Shown here: positions 33,698 through 41,701 of the stretch, piece by piece
How the letters are laid out: each line of letters starts with the position of its first letter
Position numbering within the stretch: position 1 is the stretch's first letter
Source: Pseudomonadota bacterium
GTDB taxonomy: Bacteria; Pseudomonadota; Alphaproteobacteria; Acetobacterales; Acetobacteraceae
Length of the DNA stretch: 49,909 bases
NCBI GenBank assembly: GCA_018240405.1
Contig: JAFEFW010000640.1
Span: forward strand, 1 to 49,909
Reading direction: 5' to 3'
The notes under the pieces: generated by a model
Seen by the model: only the letters and a program-made list of their open reading frames with translations
The model's database searches: none
What the model was told of the DNA's origin: nothing
Position numbers and translations under genes: made by a program

Positions 33698-33892
33698 ACC
33701 AGGGGCTCTGCCCCCGGACCCCGCAAAGGGGCACGCCCCTTTGGATCCCCGTCCATGGGGGGAGCCGGAGAGAGGGGGCGACCGTGCCGGTTGAGAGCGC
33801 TGCGTAGCTCCCTCTCTCCGGTTCCCCCCAATGATTGGGTTCTAAGGGCGTTACGCCCTTAGCGGGGGGCCAGGGGGCAGCGCCCCCTGGTT
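33698..33892. repeat. 195-bp palindromic element of five hairpins between ccmF and hemA
   Basis: Hairpins in order: GGGGC-TCT-GCCCC (33702-33714); AAAGGGGC-AC-GCCCCTTT (33725-33742); a long stem of 20-base arms, 19 pairing (33757-33776 with 33810-33829); CTAAGGGCG-TTA-CGCCCTTAG (33842-33862); CCAGGGGGC-AGC-GCCCCCTGG (33870-33890). The outer ends are inverted copies of each other (ACCAGGGG...CTGCCCCC), as are the second and fourth hairpins, so the whole is one imperfect palindrome with terminal inverted repeats. It fits a MITE- or REP-like dispersed element; it may also act as a terminator for one or both sides. Confidence 0.85.
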
Positions 33893-33910
33893 TACCAAAG
33901 CCACACGCTG

Positions 33911-35128
33911 TCACGCCGCGGCGCGGCGTTCCTGTGGGATGATTTGCAGCAGGGCGGTGATCAGATCGTCCATCATGGCGTCGGTGTGCAACGGCGTCGG
34001 CGTCAGGCGCAGGCGTTCCTCGCCGCGCGGCACCGTGGGGTAGTTGATCGGCGTCGCATACATGCTGAATTCCTGCAGCAGGCGCTGGCTGACTTCGGTG
34101 CAAAGCGCGGCCTCTCCGATATGCACGGGGACGATGTGGCTCTCGGACTCGATCCTGGGAAGCCCGGCGGCGTCGAGTTTGGCCTTCAGCGTCGCGGCGC
34201 GTTCAAACAGCTTCGCCCGGCGCGCATGATCCTGCCGGACATGGCGGATGCTGGCCAGCGCCGCGGCGGCCGTCATCGGCGGCAGGGACGTGGTGAAGAT
34301 GAAGCCGGGCGCGTTGGAGCGGATGAAATCCACCACGTCGGCATCGCCGGTGATGTAGCCGCCATGGCAGCCGAACGCCTTGGCCAGCGTGCCCTCGATG
34401 ATGTCGATGCGGTGGGCGACGCCATCGCGTTCCGAGACGCCGCCGCCAGTCGGGCCATACATGCCGACGGCGTGCACTTCGTCCAGGTAGGTCATCGCGC
34501 CGTACTTGTCCGCCAGGTCGCACAGCGCGGCCAGTGGCGCGATGTCGGCGTCCATCGAATAGACGGACTCGAACGCGATCAGCTTGGGTGCGTCGGCGGG
34601 GGCGGCGCGCAGCAGCGATTCCAGGTGCACCAGGTCATTGTGGCGGAAGATGTTGACCACCGCGCGTGAGCCCTTGATGCCGGCAATCATGGAGGCGTGG
34701 TTCTTGGAGTCCGAAAAACAGTGCCAGGGATTCTGCGGTCCCTTGGGAAAACTGTTCAGGATCGTGGACAGCGCCGCCTGGTTGGAGACGAAACCGGAGG
34801 TGAACAGCAGCCCGGCTTCCTTGCCATGCAGATCGGCGAGCTCGGCCTCCAGCGCGTCGTGCACCGGCGAGGTGCCGCTGATATTGCGCGTGCCACCGGC
34901 GCCTGTGCCCATGGTCAGCGCAGCCTCGCAAGCCGCATTGACGGGAACTGGATGACCGCCCATCGCCAGGTAGTCATTGGCCGACCAGACCAGCACCGTG
35001 CTGCCGTCAGTGCGACGGTAGAACGGAAAGCTGTCGGCCCGCTTCTGCAACGGCGTGAAGACCCGGTAGCGCCCCTGGTTGCGGATGGCATCCAGCGCGT
35101 CGCGGCAGTGTTCCTTGAACGATTTCAT
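33911..35128 (-). CDS. hemA: 5-aminolevulinate synthase (C4 pathway)
   Basis: 405 residues. Family marks: [16 protein letters not shown] near the start, [20 protein letters not shown] (the glycyl/CoA site), [39 protein letters not shown] (PLP-binding aspartate) and [14 protein letters not shown] with the PLP lysine. It condenses glycine and succinyl-CoA to 5-aminolevulinate, the first committed step of heme in alphaproteobacteria. The ATG at 35126-35128 directly follows a TTG that is a less likely start. An FNR/FixK box lies 76-89 bases upstream, pointing to oxygen control. Confidence 0.95.
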   Translation of the reverse strand: MKSFKEHCRDALDAIRNQGRYRVFTPLQKRADSFPFYRRTDGSTVLVWSANDYLAMGGHPVPVNAACEAALTMGTGAGGTRNISGTSPVHDALEAELADLHGKEAGLLFTSGFVSNQAALSTILNSFPKGPQNPWHCFSDSKNHASMIAGIKGSRAVVNIFRHNDLVHLESLLRAAPADAPKLIAFESVYSMDADIAPLAALCDLADKYGAMTYLDEVHAVGMYGPTGGGVSERDGVAHRIDIIEGTLAKAFGCHGGYITGDADVVDFIRSNAPGFIFTTSLPPMTAAAALASIRHVRQDHARRAKLFERAATLKAKLDAAGLPRIESESHIVPVHIGEAALCTEVSQRLLQEFSMYATPINYPTVPRGEERLRLTPTPLHTDAMMDDLITALLQIIPQERRAAA

Positions 35129-35203
35129 CAATGCGGAGCCCTTAAGCAGGCGGCCAGGCGTGTGTGCGTGTCTGTCAGGTTAACAGAATGCTGATCTGCC
35201 TCG

Positions 35204-35217
35204 TTGATTGTGATCAA
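35204..35217. promoter_or_regulatory. FNR/FixK-type box upstream of hemA
   Basis: TTGAT-TGTG-ATCAA is a perfect match to the FNR/FixK/CRP-family consensus TTGAT-N4-ATCAA. It lies 76-89 bases ahead of the hemA start. hemA of Rhodobacter and Rhodopseudomonas is known to be controlled by FnrL or AadR/FixK through such sites. The 285-base gap 35129-35413 also should hold the promoter of the divergent DUF2889 gene. Confidence 0.75.
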
Positions 35218-35413
35218 CTTGGACTCCTGAAATCGCTGCCGCGCTACCGAGAGGCGGGAACATGCGCGGTTTGCGGCTGGCGTCAACCATATTCGCGTTC
35301 ATGGCCGAACAGCCCGTCGCAACGCCTGCGCCTGGCAAGGCTTTTCAGCGCGCAGCCACGATGGCATAGCAGTATGCTGCACTGCACTGTCCCATTGCCA
35401 GGAACCCGGCCGC

Positions 35414-36034
35414 ATGCCCTTGCCTCCACCCGCTGAGCGCGATCATCTGCACCAGCGCTCCATCGAGATCAACGGCTACCGCAGGGCCGATGGCCGGTAC
35501 GATATTGAGGCGCATCTGACCGATTGCAAAAGCTATAGCCAGGTGAACTTTGACCGCGGCACGATCGCCGCTGGCGAGCCAGTGCACGACATGTGGCTGC
35601 GGCTGACCGTGGATGAGCAGATGCATATCCACGCGGTGGAGGCTGTCAGCGACAGCACGCCGTATCACACCTGCCCGGCGGCGGCGCCGAATTTCCAGAG
35701 GCTGGTGGGGCTGCGGATCAAGGCCGGGTTCCTGCGGGAAGCGAACCACCTCGTGGGTGGCGTCGTCGGCTGCACGCATCTGCGTGAGCTGTTGCAGCAG
35801 ATGGCGACGACGGCCTTTCAGACGATCAACCCGGCGAAGGTGAAGCGCGAGCTTGAAGCCGAGGGAGTACCTGACCAGCACCTTGATGGTGACGCGATGG
35901 ATAAGCGGATTACCGAGAAATGGGGCAGCGGGCGGAAGATCGTGAACACGTGTCTCGCCTATGACGAGAAAGGTCCGCTGGTGAAGCGCCGCTGGCCGCA
36001 TCTCTACACCGGAGCTGACGCGGCGGCCGAGTAA
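35414..36034 (+). CDS. DUF2889 family protein
   Basis: 206 residues. Family signatures: RSIEINGYRRADGRYDIEAHLTD at the N-terminus (written as RSIEINGYRRADG then YDIEAHLTD), HDMWLRLTVDEQMHIHAVEA, STPYHTCPAAAPNF, GVVGCTHLRELLQQMATTAFQT. The conserved His/Cys residues (HTCP, GCTHL) could bind a metal, but no biochemical role is known to me. Soluble, no signal peptide. Divergent from hemA. Confidence 0.88.
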   Translation: MPLPPPAERDHLHQRSIEINGYRRADGRYDIEAHLTDCKSYSQVNFDRGTIAAGEPVHDMWLRLTVDEQMHIHAVEAVSDSTPYHTCPAAAPNFQRLVGLRIKAGFLREANHLVGGVVGCTHLRELLQQMATTAFQTINPAKVKRELEAEGVPDQHLDGDAMDKRITEKWGSGRKIVNTCLAYDEKGPLVKRRWPHLYTGADAAAE

Positions 36035-36102
36035 GGTCCCCACGGGCCGGCGAACACGTCAAGGAATGCTGCGCCGGGAGCGGGGGTCCCGGAACCCTCA
36101 GT

Positions 36103-36170
36103 TACGGGTCGGGCCGGCTCGCGGCGAGAACTCATGTACGGGTCGGGCCGGCTCGCGGCGAGAACTCATG
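36103..36170. repeat. Perfect tandem duplication of a 34-bp unit
   Basis: The 34-base unit at 36103-36136 (begins TACGGGTCGGGCC, ends GAACTCATG) is repeated without a mismatch at 36137-36170. Each copy contains a small hairpin CTCG-CGG-CGAG. It sits in the 279-base gap between DUF2889 and tspO, where no gene is supported. Confidence 0.85.
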
Positions 36171-36313
36171 CCGTTGCACTGTAGCAACATAAGGCGCGTG
36201 GGCGCTTGCCTATGCCTGCGGCACGCCGGCGGAGTGCGCCCGATCACCGGGCGCCTCCGCAGCGGCTCGCTACTGAAGTAGCACTCACGTCACGCGGCGG
36301 ATCGGCGCAGTTG

Positions 36314-36793
36314 TCACCGCGCGTTGCGCCGCCAAAGCTCCTCGCTCAGCACCGTTGCAAAGGCCGTCCAGAGGACAAGGGGCGTGGCTGCAGCCGCTGC
36401 GCCCTTGTCACTGTAGGCGGAAGCCGCCGCCGTCGTCGCGGCGGAGGCAAGCAGCCCGGACGATACGGCCGTGCCGGCGCCCAACCGGCGGCCGCCGAAG
36501 AACACGGGCTGAAAGCCGGCCAGACCGGCGATATCGCCGATCCAGCCGGCCAGCGCGACCGACCGGGCAGGGGACGGTGCGGCGCGCATCAGGCGGTAGC
36601 CGGTGATGCAAAGCAGAATGTCGAGCACGCTCCAGACCGCGCCGATGACCTTGCCGGACGGCGTAAAGGACGGCTTGCGCAGCCGCGCATACCAAACGCC
36701 GGTGGCGGGGTTCTGCGGACCATACTGGGAACCGATCAGGGCCGCCGCGGCGACCGATCCAATGGCGACAACCGCGGCGGTGCCTGGCTTCAT
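36314..36793 (-). CDS. tspO: TspO/MBR family membrane protein
   Basis: 159 residues with five membrane segments. Family marks: WYARLRKPSFTPSGKVIGAVWSVLDILL (the WxxxLxKPxxxP loop and first helix) followed by the paired helices and a final TPLVLWTAFATVLSEELWRRN. TspO binds porphyrins and sterol-like ligands; in Rhodobacter it modulates tetrapyrrole-gene expression. GAGGCAGG precedes the ATG at 36791-36793, preferred over a longer upstream reading. It lies 7 bases after a small membrane-protein gene and 1.2 kb from hemA. Confidence 0.88.
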   Translation of the reverse strand: MKPGTAAVVAIGSVAAAALIGSQYGPQNPATGVWYARLRKPSFTPSGKVIGAVWSVLDILLCITGYRLMRAAPSPARSVALAGWIGDIAGLAGFQPVFFGGRRLGAGTAVSSGLLASAATTAAASAYSDKGAAAAATPLVLWTAFATVLSEELWRRNAR

Positions 36794-36800
36794 GCCTGCC

Positions 36801-37016
36801 TCAGACCGAGCCGTCGTTGTTGCTGCGAGGAGCTGCGTCGGCGGGAGTGCGGGGGCGATCGTCGGACCGGCCGGAGCCATCACCGGTGCGAAAGGACGTA
36901 TGATCGTTCTGCGTCACGCCACCGGCCATCTGCGGCTGCAGGTGATCGCGGCGCCATAACCGTGAGCCAAGGTAGACGAAGAAGGCAAGGAACAGAAGGA
37001 GGACAATAGCCGACAT
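36801..37016 (-). CDS. Small single-span membrane protein upstream of tspO
   Basis: 71 residues. GAGGAA lies 8 bases ahead of the ATG at 37014-37016. One hydrophobic helix (AIVLLLFLAFFVYLGSRLW) at the N-terminus is followed by a polar, Asp/Arg/Ser-rich cytoplasmic or periplasmic tail. The gap to tspO is 7 bases, so they are probably cotranscribed. No family recognised. Confidence 0.65.
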   Translation of the reverse strand: MSAIVLLLFLAFFVYLGSRLWRRDHLQPQMAGGVTQNDHTSFRTGDGSGRSDDRPRTPADAAPRSNNDGSV

Positions 37017-37318
37017 GAGCGCATTCCTCGCTGGTTGCGATTAAACCCAAATGCGGCCAGCGAGATTTCGTTGCGTGCCTCGCCGGAACGTTACTGATCC
37101 GGTGGCCGGCCCGGCCTGTGGCACCGGCTTCCATGAGCTTCGCCGCCGCCCTGTCTCGTCTCCGCCGTCGCAGCGCCGGCGTTCGCGACCCTGCCGTCAC
37201 GCTCGAAGTCACGGACAGCTTTGATCATGACCCCTGCACGCCGTGGCGGCGTGCGGTCGCCGAAGCCATCAGGCCCGCCGCTTGCTGCGGACCTGCAACA
37301 GCAAACGCTGCAAGCGCC
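37017..37318. other. 302-base gap between dnaE and the tspO operon
   Basis: No gene supported. The left end (37017-37080) is AT-richer and should hold the promoter of the leftward small-protein/tspO unit. A perfect 8-bp hairpin (GCACGCCG-TGG-CGGCGTGC) at 37236-37254 lies 65 bases beyond the dnaE stop and may be its terminator, though no T-run follows. Confidence 0.45.
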
Positions 37319-40300
37319 CTAAATTTCTTCCACCTGCTCGACGCCGGGCAGCGACTTCAGGGCCTGCGCCAGCCGCGGCGTTACGTTGTAGGCGCCGGGC
37401 AGGGCGATCTCCACCTCGTGGTCGGCGTCCAGGCAAGGTACAAGTGTCACTCGGCCGCGGCCACCGCTCTCACGCGACAGCACGTCGCGGATATGCGGCA
37501 CCGCTTCGGTCTGGCGCAGCCAGACACGCATTGATGCGCCTGCCTGTGAAGCCGCCTTATCGAGCGTCATGACATCGGCGGCAGTGACGCGCACGGCATC
37601 GCCTTCGGTTTTCAGGTCGGCGGTGACGAAGACGTTCGAGCCGGCGGTCAGGATGTCACGCGACCGGTTCAGCACTTCGCTGAAGAACGTGACCTCGATC
37701 GAGCCTGATGCGTCGGAGATGCGGATCCATGCCATGCGGCTGCCGGTGCGGGTGATGCGTTCCTTTGATGCAACGACAGTGCCGGCGATCTTCACGCGCC
37801 CAACGCCATTGGCCGCTCTGGATTCCACACGCGCCGCCTGGGTCGCGCCGAGGCGGCGCAGCGCCTGGGTATAGGTGTCGAGCGGGTGGGCGGTCAGGTG
37901 GAAGCCGATGGCCTCGGCTTCGTAGGAAAGTCGCTCCAGGACCGGCCAATCCGGCATGGTCGGCAGCCGCAGCGGCTCGGGCTTCGCTGCCGTGCCGCCG
38001 AACAGGCCGATCTGGCCGCTTTCTTTTTCCTCACTGACCGCTTGCGCCCGGCGCAGGATCGTTTCGGCGCCGGCAAACAGATGCGCGCGGTTATTGTCCA
38101 GGCGGTCGAAGGCGCCTGCACGCACCAGGTTCTCGATCTGCATCTTGTTCAGTTGCTTCGGGTCGACCCGCGTGGCGAAGTCGGCGAGGTCGCGGAACGG
38201 CGTCTCGCCGCGGGCGGCAACCAGTGCCTCCATGGCGCTGTAGCCGACCTTCTTCACCGCGGCCAGGGCGTAGCGGATTGCCAGGTTGCCGTCGACGAGC
38301 CGTTCCACCGTGAAGTCGGCACCGGACCGGTTGATGTCGGGCGGCAGGATCTTGATGCCGGCGCGCTCCGCTTCCTGCTTCAGCGAAGCCAGGCGGTCGG
38401 TGTTGCTGATCGCCAGGCTCATGCAGGCGGCAAGGAACACTTCCGGGTGGTTCGCCTTCAGCCAGGCTGTCTGGTAGGCCACCAGCGCATAGGCAGCGGC
38501 ATGCGACTTGTTGAAGCCATAGTCCGCGAACTTCGCCATCAGGTCGAAGACCTCCTTGGCCTTCGCCGGGTCGATGCCGCGCTTGATCGCCCCTTCGGTG
38601 AAGATGTTGCGCTGCGCCTCCATTTCTGCGGCAATCTTCTTGCCCATGGCGCGCCGCAACAGGTCGGCACCGCCCAGGCTGTAGCCGGCCATCTTCTGCG
38701 CGATCTGCATAACTTGTTCCTGGTAGACCATGATGCCGTAGGTCTCGGCCAGGATGTCGTGGATTTCCGGGTGCGGCGCGTCCCATTTCTCGCCGTGCTT
38801 GCGCCGGCAGTAATCAGGGATGTTGGCCATCGGGCCGGGGCGATATAGCGCCACGGCGGCAATCAGGTCCTCGAACCGGTCGGGCTTCATCTGCCGCAAA
38901 CAGTCGCGCATGCCCTGGCCTTCCAACTGGAACACCCCGCCGGCATCGCCCTTCTGCAGCATCTCATAGGTTTTGGTGTCGTCCAGCGGCAGCGCGTTCA
39001 GGTCGACTGGCGTGCCGAGGCCTTCCAGGAAGTTTTCCGCACGGCGCAGGATCGTCAGCGTGGTCAAGCCCAGGAAGTCGAATTTGACCAGGCCGGCCTG
39101 CTCGACATGCTTCATCGAATACTGTGTGACCAGGAAGTCCGATTTCGGGTCGCGGTAGAGCGGCACCAGCTCGACCAGCGGGCGGTCGCCGATGACGCCG
39201 CCGGCGGCGTGGGTGGAGGCGTGGCGGTACAATCCCTCGACCCGCAGGGCGATTTCCATCAGGCGGCCAATCGCCTCGTCATTGTCGCGCATCTCCTGCA
39301 GGCGCGCCTCGCCATCGATCGCCTGCTGCAGGGTCACCGGCTTGGCCGGGTTGTTGGGAATCAGTTCGGCGACCTTGTTGACCTGGCCGAACGGCAGGCC
39401 GAGCACGCGGCCGACGTCGCGGACGGCGGCACGGGCTTGCAGTTTTCCGAAGGTGATGATTTGCGCGACACGGTCGCCGCCATACTCCTGGCGGACGTAG
39501 TCAATGACGCGGTCGCGGCCCTCCTGGCAGAAATCGATATCGAAGTCCGGCATCGAGACGCGTTCCGGATTGAGGAAGCGTTCGAACAGCAGGTTGAAGC
39601 GCAGCGGGTCGAGATCGGTGATGGTCAGCGCCCAAGCCGCCACAGACCCGGCGCCGGACCCACGGCCGGGACCGACTGGGATGCCCTGCGCCTTCGACCA
39701 TTGGATGAAGTCGGCGACGATCAGGAAGTAGCCGGAGAAGCCCATCTTGGCGATGACGTCGAGTTCATACGTCAGCCGCTGACGATAAATCTCGCGCGTG
39801 GCGGCATCCGCCCCGGCGGCGTCCATGCGGAGTTCCAGGCCTTCCACTGCCATGGCGCGGACCGTCTCTTCCTCGGTCTGGCCGGGCCGCACCTTCGGGC
39901 ACACCGGCAGCAGCGGCTTGCGCGTCTCCGCCATCACCGCGCAGCGACGGGCCAGAGCGAGCGTATTGTCGCAGGCCTCCGGCAGGTCCGCGAACAGCGC
40001 GCGCATATCTGCCGACGGCTTGAACCAGTGTTCCGGCGTCACCCGGCGCCGCTCATGTTCCGCCAGCGTGCGGCCCTCGGCGATGCACAGCAGCGCGTCG
40101 TGCGCCTCGTGCATGTCGCGCGTGGCGAAGTAGCAGTCGTTGGTGGCGACCAGCGGCAGGCCGCGCGCGTCGGCCAGGCCGATCAGGCCGGGCTCGATGG
40201 CGGCTTCCACCGGCAGCGAGTGACGGTGCAGTTCCTGGATCGTGCGGCCGGGGAAGGCCTCGGCCATCGCGTCGAGCAGGCGTTCGGCTTCCGGCTTCTG

Positions 40301-40753
40301 ACCCTCGGCCAGCAGGCGGGCGATCGGTCCGGTGGTGCCACCGGTGAGCAGGAGCAGGCCGGCGGCATTGTCGGCCAGCGTGGCCATACTGACCTGCGTC
40401 TTCAGGGACGGGTCGGTTTCGAGAAAGCCAACCGAGGACAGGCGCTGCAGGTTGGCAAGACCCGTCGCATCCTGCGCCAGCAGCACCACCGGGTCGGGCG
40501 GCAAGCGCGGATTATCAGCGCGGGTCAGGGCGATCTGGCAGCCGATGATGGGCTGAACGCCCTTGCCGGACGCGTATTGCGAGAATTCCAGCGCACCAAA
40601 CAGGTTGCCGGTATCGGTGATGGCCGCGGCCGGCATGGCATCCGCCTTGGCCATGGCGGCGATCTTGTCGGGGCGGATCGCGCCCTCGGACAGCGAATAG
40701 GCCGAATGGGTGCGGAGGTGAACGAAAGAGGCGTGCGGCATGTCCGACACCAT
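37319..40753 (-). CDS. dnaE: DNA polymerase III alpha subunit
   Basis: 1144 residues, the usual DnaE1 length. Domains in order: PHP (SFVHLRTHSAYSLSEG, residues about 6-22), the palm with GPGRGSGAGSVAAWAL and the catalytic PDFDIDFCQEGRDRV, the fingers with GGVFQLEGQGMRDCL and YGIMVYQEQVMQIAQ, the beta-binding and helix-hairpin region, and a C-terminal OB fold with VKIAGTVVASKERITRTG followed by a tau-binding end. It is the replicative polymerase. ATG 40753 is used; ATG 40741 (MPHASF) is nearly as good and neither has a strong ribosome site. Divergent from a GPP34 gene. Confidence 0.96.
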   Translation of the reverse strand: MVSDMPHASFVHLRTHSAYSLSEGAIRPDKIAAMAKADAMPAAAITDTGNLFGALEFSQYASGKGVQPIIGCQIALTRADNPRLPPDPVVLLAQDATGLANLQRLSSVGFLETDPSLKTQVSMATLADNAAGLLLLTGGTTGPIARLLAEGQKPEAERLLDAMAEAFPGRTIQELHRHSLPVEAAIEPGLIGLADARGLPLVATNDCYFATRDMHEAHDALLCIAEGRTLAEHERRRVTPEHWFKPSADMRALFADLPEACDNTLALARRCAVMAETRKPLLPVCPKVRPGQTEEETVRAMAVEGLELRMDAAGADAATREIYRQRLTYELDVIAKMGFSGYFLIVADFIQWSKAQGIPVGPGRGSGAGSVAAWALTITDLDPLRFNLLFERFLNPERVSMPDFDIDFCQEGRDRVIDYVRQEYGGDRVAQIITFGKLQARAAVRDVGRVLGLPFGQVNKVAELIPNNPAKPVTLQQAIDGEARLQEMRDNDEAIGRLMEIALRVEGLYRHASTHAAGGVIGDRPLVELVPLYRDPKSDFLVTQYSMKHVEQAGLVKFDFLGLTTLTILRRAENFLEGLGTPVDLNALPLDDTKTYEMLQKGDAGGVFQLEGQGMRDCLRQMKPDRFEDLIAAVALYRPGPMANIPDYCRRKHGEKWDAPHPEIHDILAETYGIMVYQEQVMQIAQKMAGYSLGGADLLRRAMGKKIAAEMEAQRNIFTEGAIKRGIDPAKAKEVFDLMAKFADYGFNKSHAAAYALVAYQTAWLKANHPEVFLAACMSLAISNTDRLASLKQEAERAGIKILPPDINRSGADFTVERLVDGNLAIRYALAAVKKVGYSAMEALVAARGETPFRDLADFATRVDPKQLNKMQIENLVRAGAFDRLDNNRAHLFAGAETILRRAQAVSEEKESGQIGLFGGTAAKPEPLRLPTMPDWPVLERLSYEAEAIGFHLTAHPLDTYTQALRRLGATQAARVESRAANGVGRVKIAGTVVASKERITRTGSRMAWIRISDASGSIEVTFFSEVLNRSRDILTAGSNVFVTADLKTEGDAVRVTAADVMTLDKAASQAGASMRVWLRQTEAVPHIRDVLSRESGGRGRVTLVPCLDADHEVEIALPGAYNVTPRLAQALKSLPGVEQVEEI

Positions 40754-40860
40754 ATAGGGCGCCGGCGAGTCGGAGGAGAAGCGTTGCCGCCGGTGTTTCA
40801 CGGCAGCGCGAGCGGGATGGCGATTGACACGCCTTCGATCCGTCCCGCAGGTTAGCTTGC

Positions 40861-41538
40861 ATGAGCAGCCAATGCTCCGTCGGGACCCTGACACTTGCCG
40901 ATGAAATCGTCGTCCTGCTGCTGGATGACGAGGTCGGCGACGTTGCGCTTGTTCATCGCCCCATTGCGACAATCGCCGCGATTGGAGGCGTCCTGATGGA
41001 ACTTGCCCTGCGCCTGCGGATCGACACCGATCCCCACCGGCTGTTTGTCATTGACCCGGCCGATACCGGCGACGCGCTGCTGGATGGCGTGCTGCGGGAA
41101 ATCGCCGCCGCCGAGGGCACGCAGCCCACGGCGTGGTGGGTCGATGCGCTCGCCGGGCGCCACAGCCATATTCTGGATCAGGTCATGCATCGCCTTGTGG
41201 AGGCGGGCATCCTCCGTCAGGAGGAGCGGCGTTTCCTGTGGGTGTTCTCGCGGCGCGCCTACCCGCCGGTCTCGGGCCGCGAGCGGCTCGAGGCGAAGGC
41301 GCGGCTGATGACCATCCTGTTCAACGATGACGTCCCCGATCCGCGCGACACCCTGCTGCTCGGCCTTGCCAACGCATCCGGCGTGCTGTCGCGGATGCTC
41401 AGCGCGGCGGAGTTCGAGCGGGCTGCGGCGCGCATCGCCCAGATCGCGAACCTGGAGGAGATCGGTCGTTCGGTGGCGACGGTTTGCAGGCAGGTGCTGG
41501 ACGCCCTGGGAGTGACGGCGCGGAATTATCCAGTGTAG
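40861..41538 (+). CDS. GPP34 (GOLPH3/Vps74-like) family protein, second copy
   Basis: 225 residues, clearly paralogous to the protein at 25904-26563: TLTLADEIVVLLLDDEVG, GVLMELALRLRIDTD, TGDALLDGVLREI, AWWVD, RLVEAGILRQEERRFLWVFS, VPDPRDTLLLGLANASGVLS and LEEIGRSV line up along the whole length. It has a short extra N-terminal tail and a slightly longer C-terminal end. Divergent from dnaE with 107 bases between starts. Role unknown; a peripheral membrane location is inferred from the family. Confidence 0.9.
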   Translation: MSSQCSVGTLTLADEIVVLLLDDEVGDVALVHRPIATIAAIGGVLMELALRLRIDTDPHRLFVIDPADTGDALLDGVLREIAAAEGTQPTAWWVDALAGRHSHILDQVMHRLVEAGILRQEERRFLWVFSRRAYPPVSGRERLEAKARLMTILFNDDVPDPRDTLLLGLANASGVLSRMLSAAEFERAAARIAQIANLEEIGRSVATVCRQVLDALGVTARNYPV

Positions 41539-41701
41539 CCTCGGGGCGTGATGTCTCCGGCCGGTGGTGTGGCAGACGCGACCGGATCCGGCCCGGACAC
41601 CCGTCGCCGCCCGGCATTGCCGGCTCGAACCAGCCGGGTCGGGCGCCGGCCGGCGCTGATCAACCCAGCGCACGAGGCGTCCAGACGCCCTCTGCGTGCG
41701 A

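Noticed and set aside
36066-36281. Frame running through the 34-bp tandem repeat
   Set aside because: The duplication is not a multiple of three and changes frame; composition is Arg/Gly-rich and there is no start signal.
39107-40855. 582-codon open frame on the plus strand across dnaE
   Set aside because: Antisense shadow of dnaE; Gln/His/Arg-rich with no recognisable domain.
41642-41660. GC palindrome GCGCCGGCCGGCGC between the GPP34 and TPR genes
   Set aside because: Short GC palindromes of this kind are common by chance in this DNA; with no loop or T-run it is not a convincing terminator.
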